A DNA stretch of 51,805 nt, taken from contig NZ_SMBP01000023.1 in assembly GCF_004341945.1 (NCBI RefSeq), positions 1 to 51,805 on the forward strand, written 5' to 3'. The position numbers and the translations under genes are program-made. Positions within the stretch are counted from its first letter, which is position 1, and every line of letters starts with the position of its first letter. This document shows positions 33,834 through 43,517 of the stretch, one piece after another. This stretch comes from Longicatena caecimuris (GTDB taxonomy: Bacteria > Bacillota_I > Bacilli_A > Erysipelotrichales > Erysipelotrichaceae). The notes below the pieces were generated by a model, which saw nothing but the letters and a program-made list of their open reading frames with translations, was not told the DNA's origin and ran no database searches.

Positions 33834-34592
33834 CTATAACAATTCCTGTAAATCATCTACGATATGCGTAGGATGAATGCCTAATCGATCAATATCCTCT
33901 CTTTGATGAACGCCGGTTGTCACAAAAATGGTTTCAACCTGATTGCGTACACCTAACAGAATATCTGTTTCCAGATTATCACCGATGAGTATCACATCCT
34001 CTTTCTTTTTATGTAAAAAGTCTAAAGCTTCTTCCAAAATCGTATCATGAGGCTTACCAATTTTGGGACTTTTTTGTTGTGTTGCATATTCAAACATAGC
34101 CACAACAGAACCATTTCCAATGGAAAAACCATCCGGCTGTGCCAGTATGCGATCATCATTTGTCCCAATCAGCTTGGCGCCATTTAAAAGCAGCTTTAAA
34201 GCTTTGGAATATTTTTCATAAGTTCCGGAAGTATCTAAGCCGACAAAAACAAAATCAGCGTTTGTATCATCTATGGTAAACCCTTCATCCTCCAGAGCTT
34301 CTCGTAAACCATCCTGTCCGATATAATATGCTTTTCTGCCTTCATAATGCTTACGGGCATAGATAGCTGCAGCCATAGCACTAGTGAAAAAATGTTCTTC
34401 CTTGATACCGCAATATCCCATGCGTTCCATATGTTCTACATTTTGGCGTTTTGTGCGTTTGGCATTATTCGTTAAAAAGTAAAATTCTTCCTTGCGTTTG
34501 ATTAATTCATGAACGAAGTGCATAGCACCTTCGATCAATAAAGTTCCCCGATACATTGTTCCATCGAGATCAATTAAATACGTTTTCTTCAT
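33834..34592 (-). CDS. HAD-IIA family phosphatase (NagD-like)
   Basis: A 252-residue HAD hydrolase. Motif I is LIDLDGTMYRG (Asp7/Asp9), motif II is FLTNNAKRT, and motif IV is VILIGDNLETDILLG. A C2 cap lies between about 75 and 180. It resembles NagD and 4-nitrophenylphosphatase-like proteins that hydrolyse sugar or nucleotide phosphates; the true substrate is unknown. Confidence 0.9.
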   Translation of the reverse strand: MKKTYLIDLDGTMYRGTLLIEGAMHFVHELIKRKEEFYFLTNNAKRTKRQNVEHMERMGYCGIKEEHFFTSAMAAAIYARKHYEGRKAYYIGQDGLREALEDEGFTIDDTNADFVFVGLDTSGTYEKYSKALKLLLNGAKLIGTNDDRILAQPDGFSIGNGSVVAMFEYATQQKSPKIGKPHDTILEEALDFLHKKKEDVILIGDNLETDILLGVRNQVETIFVTTGVHQREDIDRLGIHPTHIVDDLQELL

Positions 34593-34649
34593 CTTATCCC
34601 TGCTTTCTTACCCATAATAGTAAAGCATATCCTACTGGGAAAGCAAGCG

Positions 34650-34841
34650 TTATCTGTTTCTGCTGCGTGTTTTTCGTTTTCCTGGATTGATTAGAATCAT
34701 ACCTGCAAGAATCAGTCCTACCGGCCAGTAGTGTTCTGCTATGTAAGAAAGGTAACCATATAATTGCTGTTGATTGATGCTTGGCTCAATCAGCAGAAGG
34801 ATGCCACTGATACCCAGAATGATTCCAATGCGTTCCCTCAT
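34650..34841 (-). CDS. Small membrane protein
   Basis: A 63-residue protein with two predicted membrane helices (about 4-20 and 35-52) and a basic end KRKTRSRNR. AGGAAGTG precedes the ATG, which supports a real gene. It lies upstream of the HAD gene in the same direction, 57 nt away. No family is recognised. The interval 34842-35072 holds no gene that I can support; it contains a perfect GCTTTGTT/AACAAAGC hairpin at 35039-35058. Confidence 0.6.
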   Translation of the reverse strand: MRERIGIILGISGILLLIEPSINQQQLYGYLSYIAEHYWPVGLILAGMILINPGKRKTRSRNR

Positions 34842-35072
34842 ATTATCACTTCCTGCTTACAGTATAGAAAGACATTCCTGCTAATTTTGTCAGATTGCGG
34901 AAGAAAACCATTTTTTTATGTTTTTATCAAATTTATCAACAGGTTACCATCTTTAAACCGTATCATATACTACCCATATATTGTGATTCACTTATTATAA
35001 ACGGCTGACATCTTATGTTTTGCTTTGCATGTTTATCCGCTTTGTTATACAACAAAGCCATTTTCATCCAAA

Positions 35073-35106
35073 TAAAAAAAGCCTCAAAACCAGATTGGTT
35101 TCAAGA
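35073..35106 (-). terminator. Intrinsic terminator after nusG
   Basis: On the minus strand CTTGAAACCA and TGGTTTTGAG arms (with G-U pairs) followed by a run of T residues. Confidence 0.8.
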
Positions 35107-35121
35107 CTATTTACATCTGTT

Positions 35122-35673
35122 TTACAGCTCTACTTTTTCTAAGTCACCATAACTGATTTCAGTTGGCGTTTCACGTCCAAATAAAATCAATAAGACGATA
35201 GCTGTTTGGGAATCCTCGTGTAACTCTTCCACCGTTCCTTCGGAATTCGCAAAAGCACCACTTAAGATACGAACACGATCTCCTACAGCAAAGTCGATCT
35301 GTACTTTACGCTCACTCATGCCAAGACGACGCAGAATTGCTTCCATTTCATCTTCGGCAACTGGGAAAGGCTTAGCTCCACCACCACTGGATCCGATAAA
35401 TCCGGTAACTCCCGGTGTGTTACGCACAATATACCATGCCTCATCTGTCATGATCATTTCTACGAATAAATAGCCGCTGAAAGGATTTTTGGTCTTTTCA
35501 ACTTCTTTGCCATTTTTATATTCGATCTCTTTTTCCTCTGCTACAACGATGCGAAACAGAAAATCCTGCAAGCCCATGGTTTCAACACGACGCTCCAGAT
35601 TTTCCTTAACACGGTTTTCATGTCCGGCATATGTATTTACCACATACCATTGTTTTTTCTGTTCTTCTGCCAT
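35122..35673 (-). CDS. nusG: Transcription termination/antitermination protein NusG
   Basis: A 183-residue NusG. The NGN domain begins WYVVNTYAGHENRVKENLE and holds FPGYL-like FSGYLFVEM and RNTPGVTGFIGS. The C-terminal KOW domain is GDRVRILSGAFANSEGTVEEL. It binds RNA polymerase and, through KOW, S10 or Rho. The start at 35673 is fixed by AGGAGG upstream. It overlaps no gene and follows secE by 10 nt. Confidence 0.95.
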   Translation of the reverse strand: MAEEQKKQWYVVNTYAGHENRVKENLERRVETMGLQDFLFRIVVAEEKEIEYKNGKEVEKTKNPFSGYLFVEMIMTDEAWYIVRNTPGVTGFIGSSGGGAKPFPVAEDEMEAILRRLGMSERKVQIDFAVGDRVRILSGAFANSEGTVEELHEDSQTAIVLLILFGRETPTEISYGDLEKVEL

Positions 35674-35683
35674 GTCTTGCCTC

Positions 35684-35860
35684 CTACATTCCAATTAATT
35701 TCAAAAAGCCGGATGATGCAACCTGACATAGGAAGAAAAACAATCCTAAAACAGCTGTAAATGCGATGACCGTCGCACTGTCTTTTGCCAAATCTTTGCC
35801 CTTCGGCCAGCGAATTCGTTTCATTTCGGTTAAAATACCATTAATACTGAACCACTTCAT
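35684..35860 (-). CDS. secE: Preprotein translocase subunit SecE
   Basis: A short gene of 58 codons between rpmG and nusG. It begins MKWFSINGILTEMKRIRWPK, the typical SecE amphipathic helix with the conserved W-P-K. One membrane helix follows (about 31-50). AGGAGGTTTCTT precedes the ATG. Size, sequence and location all fit the essential SecYEG subunit. Confidence 0.93.
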   Translation of the reverse strand: MKWFSINGILTEMKRIRWPKGKDLAKDSATVIAFTAVLGLFFFLCQVASSGFLKLIGM

Positions 35861-35871
35861 AAGAAACCTCC

Positions 35872-36021
35872 TTATTTTGTTTCTTTATGTATCGTATGCT
35901 TGCCACACTTCTTACAAAACTTTTTCAATTCAATACGCTCATTATGCGTTTTCTTGTTTTTTGTAGTTGTATAGTTTCGAGAAAGACATTCGGTGCAGGT
36001 GAGAATTACTTTATCGCTCAT
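35872..36021 (-). CDS. rpmG: 50S ribosomal protein L33
   Basis: A 49-residue L33 of the zinc-binding type, with Cys pairs CTEC and [23 protein letters not shown] is typical. The start at 36021 has AGAGGTG upstream. It lies upstream of secE, as in other Firmicutes. Confidence 0.95.
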   Translation of the reverse strand: MSDKVILTCTECLSRNYTTTKNKKTHNERIELKKFCKKCGKHTIHKETK

Positions 36022-36071
36022 GAAAAAAACACCTCTTTCTTTGCTTATTAACTTTATCATAAAGTCTTGTC

Positions 36072-36668
36072 TTAGTCAATTCCATCTTTTTGCTTACGCA
36101 GTTTTCGCACCATATAATCTATAGTATTACGCGATAAATGCATCTTTTCCGCAATTTCTTTATAAGTATATCCCTGCATACGCATAGCAAGGATTTGATA
36201 TTCCCTCTCTTTAAGAATAACTTTTGATTCGCTTAACAGCTGTCGCAATTGTTCATTCTGCAGTTCTTTTTTAGCATGTGGAAATGCTTCAGTACCTTCC
36301 CTGAGATAATGACCACTTTCATCACAGACTTCAAATCCATATAACATAGTAAATTCATCTATATGACTCTGATAGCGCGCTTGCTTTTTCACATAATCAA
36401 GAATTACATGCTTCACAATTTTCATGTAATAAGTAGCAAAGGAGCTTTGTTTATCCATCTGATAGGAGTCAATTGCTTCTGCAAGTTTAATCATGCACAA
36501 TTGATATAACTCTTCACGATTTCGCTGATTCATCCCAGTGCTATGCTGATGAATCATTCGCCAAACTTTTACGCTATAGTTCTGTATGAAAAGATGCAAT
36601 GCGACATCTTCCATTTGCCGATACATATAAAGAAGCTCATAATCATTTTTACGATTGGTGTTTTCCAT
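36072..36668 (-). CDS. Sigma-70 family factor (SigH-like position)
   Basis: A 198-residue sigma-like protein. Residues 35-100 resemble region 2 ([18 protein letters not shown], then [19 protein letters not shown]). Residues 145-195 are region 4 with the helix-turn-helix [20 protein letters not shown]. Gene order (rlmB, sigma, rpmG, secE, nusG) is that of sigH in Bacillus, but similarity is modest and its regulon is unknown. The end of the gene lies 50 nt before rpmG. Confidence 0.8.
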   Translation of the reverse strand: MENTNRKNDYELLYMYRQMEDVALHLFIQNYSVKVWRMIHQHSTGMNQRNREELYQLCMIKLAEAIDSYQMDKQSSFATYYMKIVKHVILDYVKKQARYQSHIDEFTMLYGFEVCDESGHYLREGTEAFPHAKKELQNEQLRQLLSESKVILKEREYQILAMRMQGYTYKEIAEKMHLSRNTIDYMVRKLRKQKDGID

Positions 36669-36767
36669 AATACCCTCCTCGTGAGAGCATGGAAAAGGAT
36701 TACGTTATTTATCATATACGATATACAATAGGACATACTTCTTCCTGCATGCTATTGAAGTAAGTAT

Positions 36768-37490
36768 TTATAAAGGATGTCTTTGGTTGTAGATTTCATA
36801 CAACAAAATGCCGCAGGCAACGCTGGCATTCAAACTGGTTACAACCCCTTCCATAGGAAGTCGTACACAATAATCACAGTTTTTCTTTACCAAAGAACTG
36901 ATGCCAAAGCCTTCACTACCCACAACTATTACGAGTGGTACATCGTATTGCCCTTCGCGATAATCGCGAGAATTTTCGAAATCAGTACCAACAATCCAAA
37001 ACCCCTGTTTCTTTAAATATTTAATGGATTGTGCCAGGTTTGTCACCATGGCGACCTTTACCGTATCAATGGCTCCGGTACTGACTTTTGCCACCGTCGG
37101 GGTTAAGCCAACATTGCGATGTTTACCAATAATGACACCATCCACCCCAACACAATCACAGGTACGCAAGATTGCTCCCAAATTATGGGGATCTTCCAAA
37201 CCATCCAACATCACAAACAAAGGCATTTTACCTTTGGGTATGCTTTCTAACAATTCCAATAATTCATATGTCTTATAGTCATCAATTTTTGCAGCGATTC
37301 CCTGATGATTTCCCTGTAACATACCATCCATTTTTTTACGCGGTAAAATCTTACATGTGATCTTATGCTCCTTGATAAGCTTTTCTAAAGCTGTGTCTCG
37401 CATACCTTCTGCCATCAGGATCTCATAGATTTTTTTATCCTCCTGCAGCAACTGTTTTACTACATTTTTACCATATACATATTGTGTCAT
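36768..37490 (-). CDS. rlmB: 23S rRNA 2'-O-methyltransferase RlmB (TrmH family)
   Basis: A 240-residue SPOUT methyltransferase. The N-terminal substrate-binding part begins YVYGKNVVKQLL. The SPOUT core has LDGLEDPHNLGAILRTCDCVG, VIVVGSEGFGIS and VRLPMEGVVTSLNASVACGI, the three classic motifs. It methylates a guanosine of 23S rRNA. The ATG at 37490 overlaps the mrnC stop (ATGA), showing coupling. Confidence 0.94.
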   Translation of the reverse strand: MTQYVYGKNVVKQLLQEDKKIYEILMAEGMRDTALEKLIKEHKITCKILPRKKMDGMLQGNHQGIAAKIDDYKTYELLELLESIPKGKMPLFVMLDGLEDPHNLGAILRTCDCVGVDGVIIGKHRNVGLTPTVAKVSTGAIDTVKVAMVTNLAQSIKYLKKQGFWIVGTDFENSRDYREGQYDVPLVIVVGSEGFGISSLVKKNCDYCVRLPMEGVVTSLNASVACGILLYEIYNQRHPL

Positions 37491-37873
37491 TTTACATCTC
37501 CTAATGCAACAATGCGTTGCCATAGCTGTAAAAGCCGTTCTTCTTTTTTCATCAGATACAGCCAGCCAAAAACAGCTTCTAAGCCGGTAGCTTTGCGATA
37601 AGTGATAACATCCGCATTTTTTGCCTTACTTTTAGGATTGGTATTTCTGCCACGTAAGACAATAGCCCATTCTTCTTCTGTAAAAAAGCCCTCGGTTTCT
37701 AATTGATTCAAAAATCCTGCCTGTGCTTTGGCACTGACCCATGCCTCACTGAATTTTTGTAAGTCTTTGGATTTCTGATAACCTTTCGATAATAGCAGCT
37801 CTCTTACATACAGTGACATCACAGCATCTCCCATGTAAGCCAAGGAAGTGCCATTATACTCCTGTATTTCCAT
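37487..37873 (-). CDS. mrnC: Mini-ribonuclease III
   Basis: A 128-residue Mini-III: an RNase III catalytic domain without the dsRNA-binding domain. The signature GTSLAYMGDAVMSLYVRE carries the catalytic Asp, and RGRNTNPKSKAKNADVITYRKATG is the conserved second half. It matures 23S rRNA ends. Its ATG overlaps the cysS stop (TAATG). Confidence 0.94.
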   Translation of the reverse strand: MEIQEYNGTSLAYMGDAVMSLYVRELLLSKGYQKSKDLQKFSEAWVSAKAQAGFLNQLETEGFFTEEEWAIVLRGRNTNPKSKAKNADVITYRKATGLEAVFGWLYLMKKEERLLQLWQRIVALGDVK

Positions 37874-39210
37874 TACAGAATACCCTTTTCGATAAGGCGC
37901 GCACGATAGTCATCGGCCATAGCAAAATCTTTTTCCTTCACTGCAGCTTTCCACTTGTGATGCAATTCTTTATCCTCATCGGATAAGATCAAGCGGTTAT
38001 TTTCAATTCCTAACACATCCAACATCGTTTCCACTGTTTTGACAATTCTTTGCAAGAAAGTCAAATCAACTTCCCGCTGGCGAATCGTCTGATTTAAGAC
38101 TTTCACTGTCTCAAACAAAGCTGCAAAGGCATTTGGCGTATTCATATCATCCTGCATTGCATCCATGAATGGGGTAAGCAAAGTATCTTCTGCTTCATCT
38201 GTAATCTCCACATCCGCAAGAGCTAGCTTTACATACGCCTGTTTTAAAGAAGTCTGTACCTTTTGCAATTCCTTCTTCGCTGTCTCAATGGCCTCTTCGT
38301 TAATATTCAGAGGGCTGCGATAGTGTGCCGATAAGAATACCCAGCGTAATACATTGCCGCCAATCTTTTCAATCATGTCTTTAGCCCAAATGACATTTCC
38401 TAGTGACTTACTCATTTTTTCACCGTCGATATTCACCATTCCATTGTGAATCCAATAGTTCGCAATCGGTGTTTCATAAGCCGCTCTTGATTGTGCAATC
38501 TCATTTTCATGATGCGGGAATTTCAGATCCATACCACCGCCGTGAATATCAATCGTATGCTCTCCATGAAATTCCTTATTGATCATGACAACACACTCTG
38601 TATGCCAGCCAGGTCTTCCAACGGACCATGGGGAATTCCATTGAATGCCCTCATCCGTACGTTTCCACAAGGTGAAATCCAAAGGATTTTCTTTCTTGCT
38701 GTTTTCATCGATACGCGCTCCCACCATCAAATCATCGATTTGTTGATTTGACAGCTTCCCATAGCTTTCCACACTGTTGACACGAAAATACACATCTCCA
38801 TCAATTTCATAGGCATGACCTTTTTTCACTAACAGTTCAATAAAGGCAATAATGGCATCCATCGTTTCTGTAACCCTTGGCGCTGCATCTGGCATCATGG
38901 CATGCAATGCCAGACGATCATCGTTATAGGCTTTGATAAATTTTTCCGTAATCTCTTTTTCACTAACTCCACATTCTTTTGCGACTTTGATGATTTTATC
39001 ATCTACGTCGGTATAATTTGACACCATTTTCACCTTATATCCTAATGCCTGAAACGTTCTTTTCAGTGTGTCAAAAACAACGATGGGGCGGGCATTTCCT
39101 ATATGAGGATAATTATATACGGTAGGGCCACATACGTACATATTGACCTCATGTTCATGGATTGGTTTAAACTCTTCGATCGTCTGATTCATACTATTGA
39201 ATAGCTTCAT
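37873..39210 (-). CDS. cysS: Cysteine--tRNA ligase
   Basis: A 445-residue class I synthetase charging tRNA-Cys. The HIGH motif appears as PHIGNARP (preceded by the zinc ligand Cys in MYVCGPTVYN), KMSKS as GEKMSKSLGN, and zinc-site residues occur in PGWHTECVVM. Slightly shorter than average at the C-terminus. It follows a T-box leader, so its expression should respond to uncharged tRNA-Cys. Confidence 0.96.
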   Translation of the reverse strand: MKLFNSMNQTIEEFKPIHEHEVNMYVCGPTVYNYPHIGNARPIVVFDTLKRTFQALGYKVKMVSNYTDVDDKIIKVAKECGVSEKEITEKFIKAYNDDRLALHAMMPDAAPRVTETMDAIIAFIELLVKKGHAYEIDGDVYFRVNSVESYGKLSNQQIDDLMVGARIDENSKKENPLDFTLWKRTDEGIQWNSPWSVGRPGWHTECVVMINKEFHGEHTIDIHGGGMDLKFPHHENEIAQSRAAYETPIANYWIHNGMVNIDGEKMSKSLGNVIWAKDMIEKIGGNVLRWVFLSAHYRSPLNINEEAIETAKKELQKVQTSLKQAYVKLALADVEITDEAEDTLLTPFMDAMQDDMNTPNAFAALFETVKVLNQTIRQREVDLTFLQRIVKTVETMLDVLGIENNRLILSDEDKELHHKWKAAVKEKDFAMADDYRARLIEKGIL

Positions 39211-39225
39211 AACTTACCTCCTAGC

Positions 39226-39450
39226 AATAAAAAAAGCACTTCGACTGCAAAGACGCCTATCTTAGACGCGGTTCCACTTTGCTTGAAATATGCTTTTCCA
39301 CTCTTCACGTATAACGCCGTGGCACGTATTTTTCTACTTATCGAAAAATCCCTCAAAGGGGCATTCCCTGTTACCTTATGCTTTCTGCTTCCACCATCCA
39401 GAAATCGCTATGCCACAATGGTATCAAGTACTCATCCTTTGTCATCAGTT
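39226..39450 (-). promoter_or_regulatory. T-box leader of cysS
   Basis: On the minus strand the leader contains the T-box sequence AAAGTGGAACCGCGTC, then a terminator whose arms include GCAAAG and CTTTGC and which ends in seven T residues just before the cysS ribosome site. An AGTA/GGTGGAAGCA-type stem I lies upstream. Uncharged tRNA pairing stabilises the antiterminator and lets cysS be transcribed. The specifier codon could not be placed with certainty, but a UGC lies in a suitable region. Confidence 0.92.
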
Positions 39451-39456
39451 TTTTAT

Positions 39457-39485
39457 AGTATAACAAGCTTAAGGCCAGAGTTCAA
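39457..39485 (-). promoter_or_regulatory. Promoter of cysS T-box transcript
   Basis: On the minus strand TTGAAC (39480-39485), a 17-bp spacer and TATACT (39457-39462). Confidence 0.75.
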
Positions 39486-39487
39486 TA

Positions 39488-39667
39488 CTAACTCTTCCCT
39501 TTTTGTTCATCTAAAAGCTTCGTAATATCTTTGAACTGTTCCAATAGATCTTCTTGGATGCTGCTTTCTTTTAGTTTATTCACATAGACAGCATCAAGTT
39601 CATCCAAATCATCAAGTTCGTTTGTTTCTCCTTCATCATTGGTATTTAATTTCGTGCGTAATGCCAT
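39488..39667 (-). CDS. Small acidic protein
   Basis: A 59-residue hydrophilic, acidic protein (NELDDLDELDAVYVNKLKES), probably helical. The ATG at 39667 has GGAGGTG upstream. It ends just inside the cysS promoter region. No family is recognised. Confidence 0.6.
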   Translation of the reverse strand: MALRTKLNTNDEGETNELDDLDELDAVYVNKLKESSIQEDLLEQFKDITKLLDEQKGKS

Positions 39668-39824
39668 CCATCTCACCTCCGAATGCTTATAGTTTACACC
39701 TTTTCACAATATTTAAAAAGTGCTTTCCTCAACATTTATAATATTTATCATGGTTTTCATAGAGCTCTAAGACGAAATCACCAGTAGACAAGCTAGGCTC
39801 ATATGTGTAAAAAAAGGAAGACAG

Positions 39825-39857
39825 CAAAAAAGGACTGCAGCATTAAGCCACAATCCT
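39825..39857 (-). terminator. Intrinsic terminator after gap
   Basis: On the minus strand AGGATTGTGG and CTGCAGTCCT arms (imperfect) around CTTAATG, followed by six T residues. Confidence 0.75.
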
Positions 39858-39881
39858 ATTTAAGTTCTTACAATACTTGAA

Positions 39882-40895
39882 TTAAGCTAATTCAGAGAAG
39901 TATTTGATTGTTCTAACCATCTGGCTAGTGTAAGAGTTTTCGTTATCATACCAAGATACAACCTGTACCTGAGTATTTCCATCTTCCATTTCGATAGCCA
40001 TTGTCTGAGTAGCATCGAACAGAGATCCAAAACGCATACCGATGATATCGCTAGATACGATTGGGTCAGTGTTGTAACCGAAAGATTCGTTAGCAGCAGC
40101 TTTCATAGCAGCGTTGATTTCATCAACCGTAACTTTACCCTTAACAACAGCAACTAAGATAGTAGTTGATCCTGTAGGAGTTGGAACACGCTGAGCAGAA
40201 CCGATTAATTTACCGTTCAGTTCAGGGATTACCAAACCGATAGCTTTTGCAGCACCTGTAGAGTTAGGTACGATGTTTACTGCAGCTGCACGAGAACGAC
40301 GTTTGTCACCTTTTCTCTGAGGTCCGTCTAATGTCATCTGATCACCAGTGTAAGCGTGAATGGTTGACATGATACCGCTCTGGATAGGAGCTAAGTCATT
40401 TAATGCTTTTGCCATAGGAGCTAAGCAGTTTGTTGTACAAGAAGCAGCAGAGATAACTGTATCTTCTGGTTTCAATACATCGTGGTTTGTGTTGTAAACA
40501 ACTGTAGGTAAGTCATTTCCTGCAGGAGCAGAGATAACAACTTTACGAGCACCAGCTTCGATGTGAGCCATTGCTTTCGCTTTTGATGTATAGAATCCTG
40601 TACATTCTAATACTACGTCAACACCTAATTCTCCCCAAGGCAGGTTTTTAGCATCAGCTTCAGCATAGATAGTGATTTCTTTTCCATCAACTGTGATTGA
40701 TTTTTCACCAGCTACTACTGTATCAGCTTTTTCATAACGTCCCTGTGTTGAGTCGTATTTTAATAAGTGAGCCAGCATATCAGGAGAAGTTAAGTCGTTG
40801 ATTGCAACTACTTCATATCCTTCAGCTCCAAACATTTGTCTGAATGCCAGACGTCCGATACGTCCGAATCCATTAATAGCAACTTTTACTGTCAT
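39882..40895 (-). CDS. gap: Glyceraldehyde-3-phosphate dehydrogenase
   Basis: A 337-residue type I GAPDH. The NAD-binding start is [18 protein letters not shown], the catalytic cysteine is in [13 protein letters not shown], and conserved late segments are [14 protein letters not shown] and [19 protein letters not shown] precedes ATG 40895; the 24 upstream codons lack a ribosome site. It is transcribed alone from a consensus promoter overlapped by a perfect palindrome. Confidence 0.97.
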   Translation of the reverse strand: MTVKVAINGFGRIGRLAFRQMFGAEGYEVVAINDLTSPDMLAHLLKYDSTQGRYEKADTVVAGEKSITVDGKEITIYAEADAKNLPWGELGVDVVLECTGFYTSKAKAMAHIEAGARKVVISAPAGNDLPTVVYNTNHDVLKPEDTVISAASCTTNCLAPMAKALNDLAPIQSGIMSTIHAYTGDQMTLDGPQRKGDKRRSRAAAVNIVPNSTGAAKAIGLVIPELNGKLIGSAQRVPTPTGSTTILVAVVKGKVTVDEINAAMKAAANESFGYNTDPIVSSDIIGMRFGSLFDATQTMAIEMEDGNTQVQVVSWYDNENSYTSQMVRTIKYFSELA

Positions 40896-40922
40896 CTTCA
40901 AAGTCCTCCTTTTAACACCCTT

Positions 40923-40958
40923 ATTATACGTATTATCCTTTCTCTTGTCAATTGACAA
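40923..40958 (-). promoter_or_regulatory. Consensus gap promoter with overlapping palindrome
   Basis: On the minus strand a perfect TTGACA (40946-40951), a 17-bp spacer and a perfect TATAAT (40923-40928). The palindrome TTGTCAATTGACAA (40945-40958) covers the -35 box and is a likely operator. Confidence 0.8.
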
Positions 40959-41151
40959 TTCTTTCACTTATACACTTTTTTACAGCCCTTCCCAAGCTTT
41001 TTCTGCTTGTTACAAAATTCCCATTTCTGCAAGCCTTTACATTCTTCGCTAACCTTGAAAACATGGAAATGGACAAGTGGATATGCACATAAAAGCTTGT
41101 GTTTTTTCATTTCCATACATCGTTAAATACAACTATTCGTAAATATATCGT

Positions 41152-42765
41152 CTACGTCAAAGAAAGTTCTACATCCTTATCCATCTGCAAAATGATGGTC
41201 AATGTATCTTTCTCAATCAATTCACTGCGCCCATCCGCATAACGTCCGATATAATAATCATCCTGTTCCCCAATCGCAGCATAACGTGGTGTGATTTCAT
41301 GCTTGCCATCCATGCTCAGCAATCCCATCTTTCCTGTTTTGCCATAGCCCTGGCGTGTAAAGAAAGCAAAATGATTTTTATATAAGACTCCATACATAGA
41401 TCCACTGCTAATGCCCGCAAACTGTGTTCGCTTCTTGCCTTGCAAATCGTATACGGTTGATGTTGTATGAATTCCTTCCGTCAAAGGCGATTCCTTCACC
41501 AGTACCCCTTCCGGTTCACCATCCAAATACACAAAGCTTTCATCCACATCTCCTTGCAGCACCTTTTCTCCCTTCATATCGTACAGCGTACATACCGCAT
41601 GTGTACAATGCTGAAACAGCCTGCCAACGCGTGACATTTCATCATGCGCCTTCCCCTGCTTTAGCGTTTCCCCTTTTTCATTGATCACCCGGCTAAGCCC
41701 TGCCTCACGCACAATGGCATACCCATTTTGAAAACCATCTCCATGACCTTTCACTTCCAAATATGCTTTGCCTTCCTTAGTAAAATACGCTGTCGTATCT
41801 TCTTTATCCACCCAAAAGTCTTTTTCATCGGTTCCGATAACCTTCATAGAAGCATCCTTTTGCACACGTGCAACACAAGGAATTAAGGTCTTTCCTTGTA
41901 ATGTTAGGATGCCATAATGACCATCCTTCACCACTTGAAAGCCGACACCCTCTATATAATCGAAAGCATGAAAGAGATTTCCATCCGCATCCTTATCACA
42001 GGCATCATATAGAAACTGCACAACGACATCTCCACGTGTATTGATGATGCCACTTTTCCCATCACGCACTGCCTGATAATACCCACTAAATTTATCATTG
42101 AAAGAACCGTAATTCAAAGGACGCAGCTGCTCATACACAAATGCACTGCATGGTTTTCCTTCTTCATTCAAGATAGCGGCCAATCCATTCTTATACCCTA
42201 TCGTATACGCATGTTTCTCATAGGTTTGAATATCCGGAAAACGCTTTATCTTATCATACAGGAACTTTGTTTTTTGATTACCCTTCGTATCAAAGATGGC
42301 ACTTTTATTCCCCTGCTTCATCCATACAATCGGATCGTGGAATGATTGTTTCACCAAACGTGCATCTATCGTTTTATGTTTCTGGCCATCCTTATCAAAC
42401 ACCATCGTCTTTTCCTGTTTCCGAGCAAAGAAATATCCACTATCATAAGCATAAAGAATACGTTCATATTTTAAAGGCAACAAGATTTGATTCTGTTTAT
42501 CAATCACGCCATACTTGCCATCTTTTTGCGCAATATACACGTCTTTTTCCTGTGTTATCAAATCATATTCACAAGGAATCATCACTTGTTTTTGCTTATT
42601 CATAAAGCCATATTTCCCCTTTTGCTTCACTTTCATATATCCATCACTGTTCACATATCCCAAAACGATGGTATCCTTTTGCTTTACCTGCTTTTGTTTT
42701 GTACTATGCTGTTGACAGCCACACAACAATAACAAACTTAAAAAACACATCCCTATTTTCTTCAT
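41152..42765 (-). CDS. WG-repeat lipoprotein
   Basis: A 537-residue exported protein. The N-terminus is a lipoprotein signal, MKKIGMCFLSLLLLCGC, with lipobox LLCGC. The rest consists of many WG/KWGxxx-like beta repeats, for example GKYGFMNKQKQVMIPCEYD and GKYGVIDKQNQILLPLKYE, spaced about 45 residues apart. WG-repeat proteins are mostly of unknown function; surface binding is likely. AAGGAG lies 10 nt before ATG 42765; an ATG eight codons upstream is less likely. Confidence 0.85.
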   Translation of the reverse strand: MKKIGMCFLSLLLLCGCQQHSTKQKQVKQKDTIVLGYVNSDGYMKVKQKGKYGFMNKQKQVMIPCEYDLITQEKDVYIAQKDGKYGVIDKQNQILLPLKYERILYAYDSGYFFARKQEKTMVFDKDGQKHKTIDARLVKQSFHDPIVWMKQGNKSAIFDTKGNQKTKFLYDKIKRFPDIQTYEKHAYTIGYKNGLAAILNEEGKPCSAFVYEQLRPLNYGSFNDKFSGYYQAVRDGKSGIINTRGDVVVQFLYDACDKDADGNLFHAFDYIEGVGFQVVKDGHYGILTLQGKTLIPCVARVQKDASMKVIGTDEKDFWVDKEDTTAYFTKEGKAYLEVKGHGDGFQNGYAIVREAGLSRVINEKGETLKQGKAHDEMSRVGRLFQHCTHAVCTLYDMKGEKVLQGDVDESFVYLDGEPEGVLVKESPLTEGIHTTSTVYDLQGKKRTQFAGISSGSMYGVLYKNHFAFFTRQGYGKTGKMGLLSMDGKHEITPRYAAIGEQDDYYIGRYADGRSELIEKDTLTIILQMDKDVELSLT

Positions 42766-42909
42766 ACCCGCTTTTCTCCTTTTGTTCATTGTAGCACATT
42801 TCCTTCTGCGACGTTTTACATTTCCATATGGATTTAAGAAAGTATAAGGAAAAAGTATTAAACCTTTTGCTTCGCGCATACTTATATACAGACAGATTGG
42901 AGTGATGTT

Positions 42910-43494
42910 ATGGTGATCGTTCCTACCATCATTGAACGCAATGCCGCAAGTGAACGTGTATATGACTTATATTCTTGCTTATTAAAAGAGCGTATTATCA
43001 TATTAACAGGGGAAATTGATGATGCCATGAGCAGCAGTATTTGTGCGCAGCTGTTATATTTGGCAAGTATCAGTAAAGATCCGATTCAAATGTATATCAA
43101 TTCACCTGGAGGAAGTGTCAGTGCCGGTTTAGCCATTTATGATGTGATGAAGTACATTTCCTGTGAAATTGCCACAATTGGCATGGGTATGTGTGCCAGT
43201 ATGGCAGCAGTTTTACTATGTGCAGGTGAAAAAGGAAAACGCAGTGCCTTACAAAATGCTGAAATTATGATTCATCAGCCGCTTGGCGGTATGCAAGGGC
43301 AGGCAAAGGATATGGAAATCGCCGCGCAACATATCAATCAATTGAAACAACGCTTATATCATATTTTAAGCAGTCAGTGTGGACAACCTATTGCCACCAT
43401 TAAGATAGATTGTGACCGTGATTATTATATGGATGCGATAAGCGCAAAGGCTTATGGCTTAATTGATACCGTCATAGAAAACGGCTCTCATTAA
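42910..43494 (+). CDS. ClpP-like serine protease
   Basis: A 194-residue ClpP-family protease. The catalytic triad is visible: Ser97 in GMCASMAA, His122 in MIHQPLGG, and an Asp near 171 in CDRDYYMDA. NSPGGSVSAGLAIYD forms the oxyanion region. It assembles with a Clp ATPase to degrade proteins. The N-terminus and several core positions are less canonical than usual ClpP1, so it may be a second, specialised ClpP. Single gene with its own terminator. Confidence 0.9.
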   Translation: MVIVPTIIERNAASERVYDLYSCLLKERIIILTGEIDDAMSSSICAQLLYLASISKDPIQMYINSPGGSVSAGLAIYDVMKYISCEIATIGMGMCASMAAVLLCAGEKGKRSALQNAEIMIHQPLGGMQGQAKDMEIAAQHINQLKQRLYHILSSQCGQPIATIKIDCDRDYYMDAISAKAYGLIDTVIENGSH

Positions 43495-43508
43495 AGAGAG
43501 TCGTTTTT
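43477..43508 (+). terminator. Intrinsic terminator after clpP-like gene
   Basis: AAAACGGCTCTC and GAGAGTCGTTTT arms followed by T residues; the stem overlaps the last codons and stop. Confidence 0.85.
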
Positions 43509-43517
43509 GTTGGATAG

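Noticed and set aside
34912-34950. Possible DnaA-box-like TTATCAACA in the spacer upstream of the small membrane protein
   Set aside because: Single copy in AT-rich DNA with no cluster of boxes, so it does not support a chromosomal origin here.
42267-42605. Rightward frames inside the WG-repeat lipoprotein
   Set aside because: Antisense shadows of a repetitive gene with a clear lipoprotein signal on the other strand.
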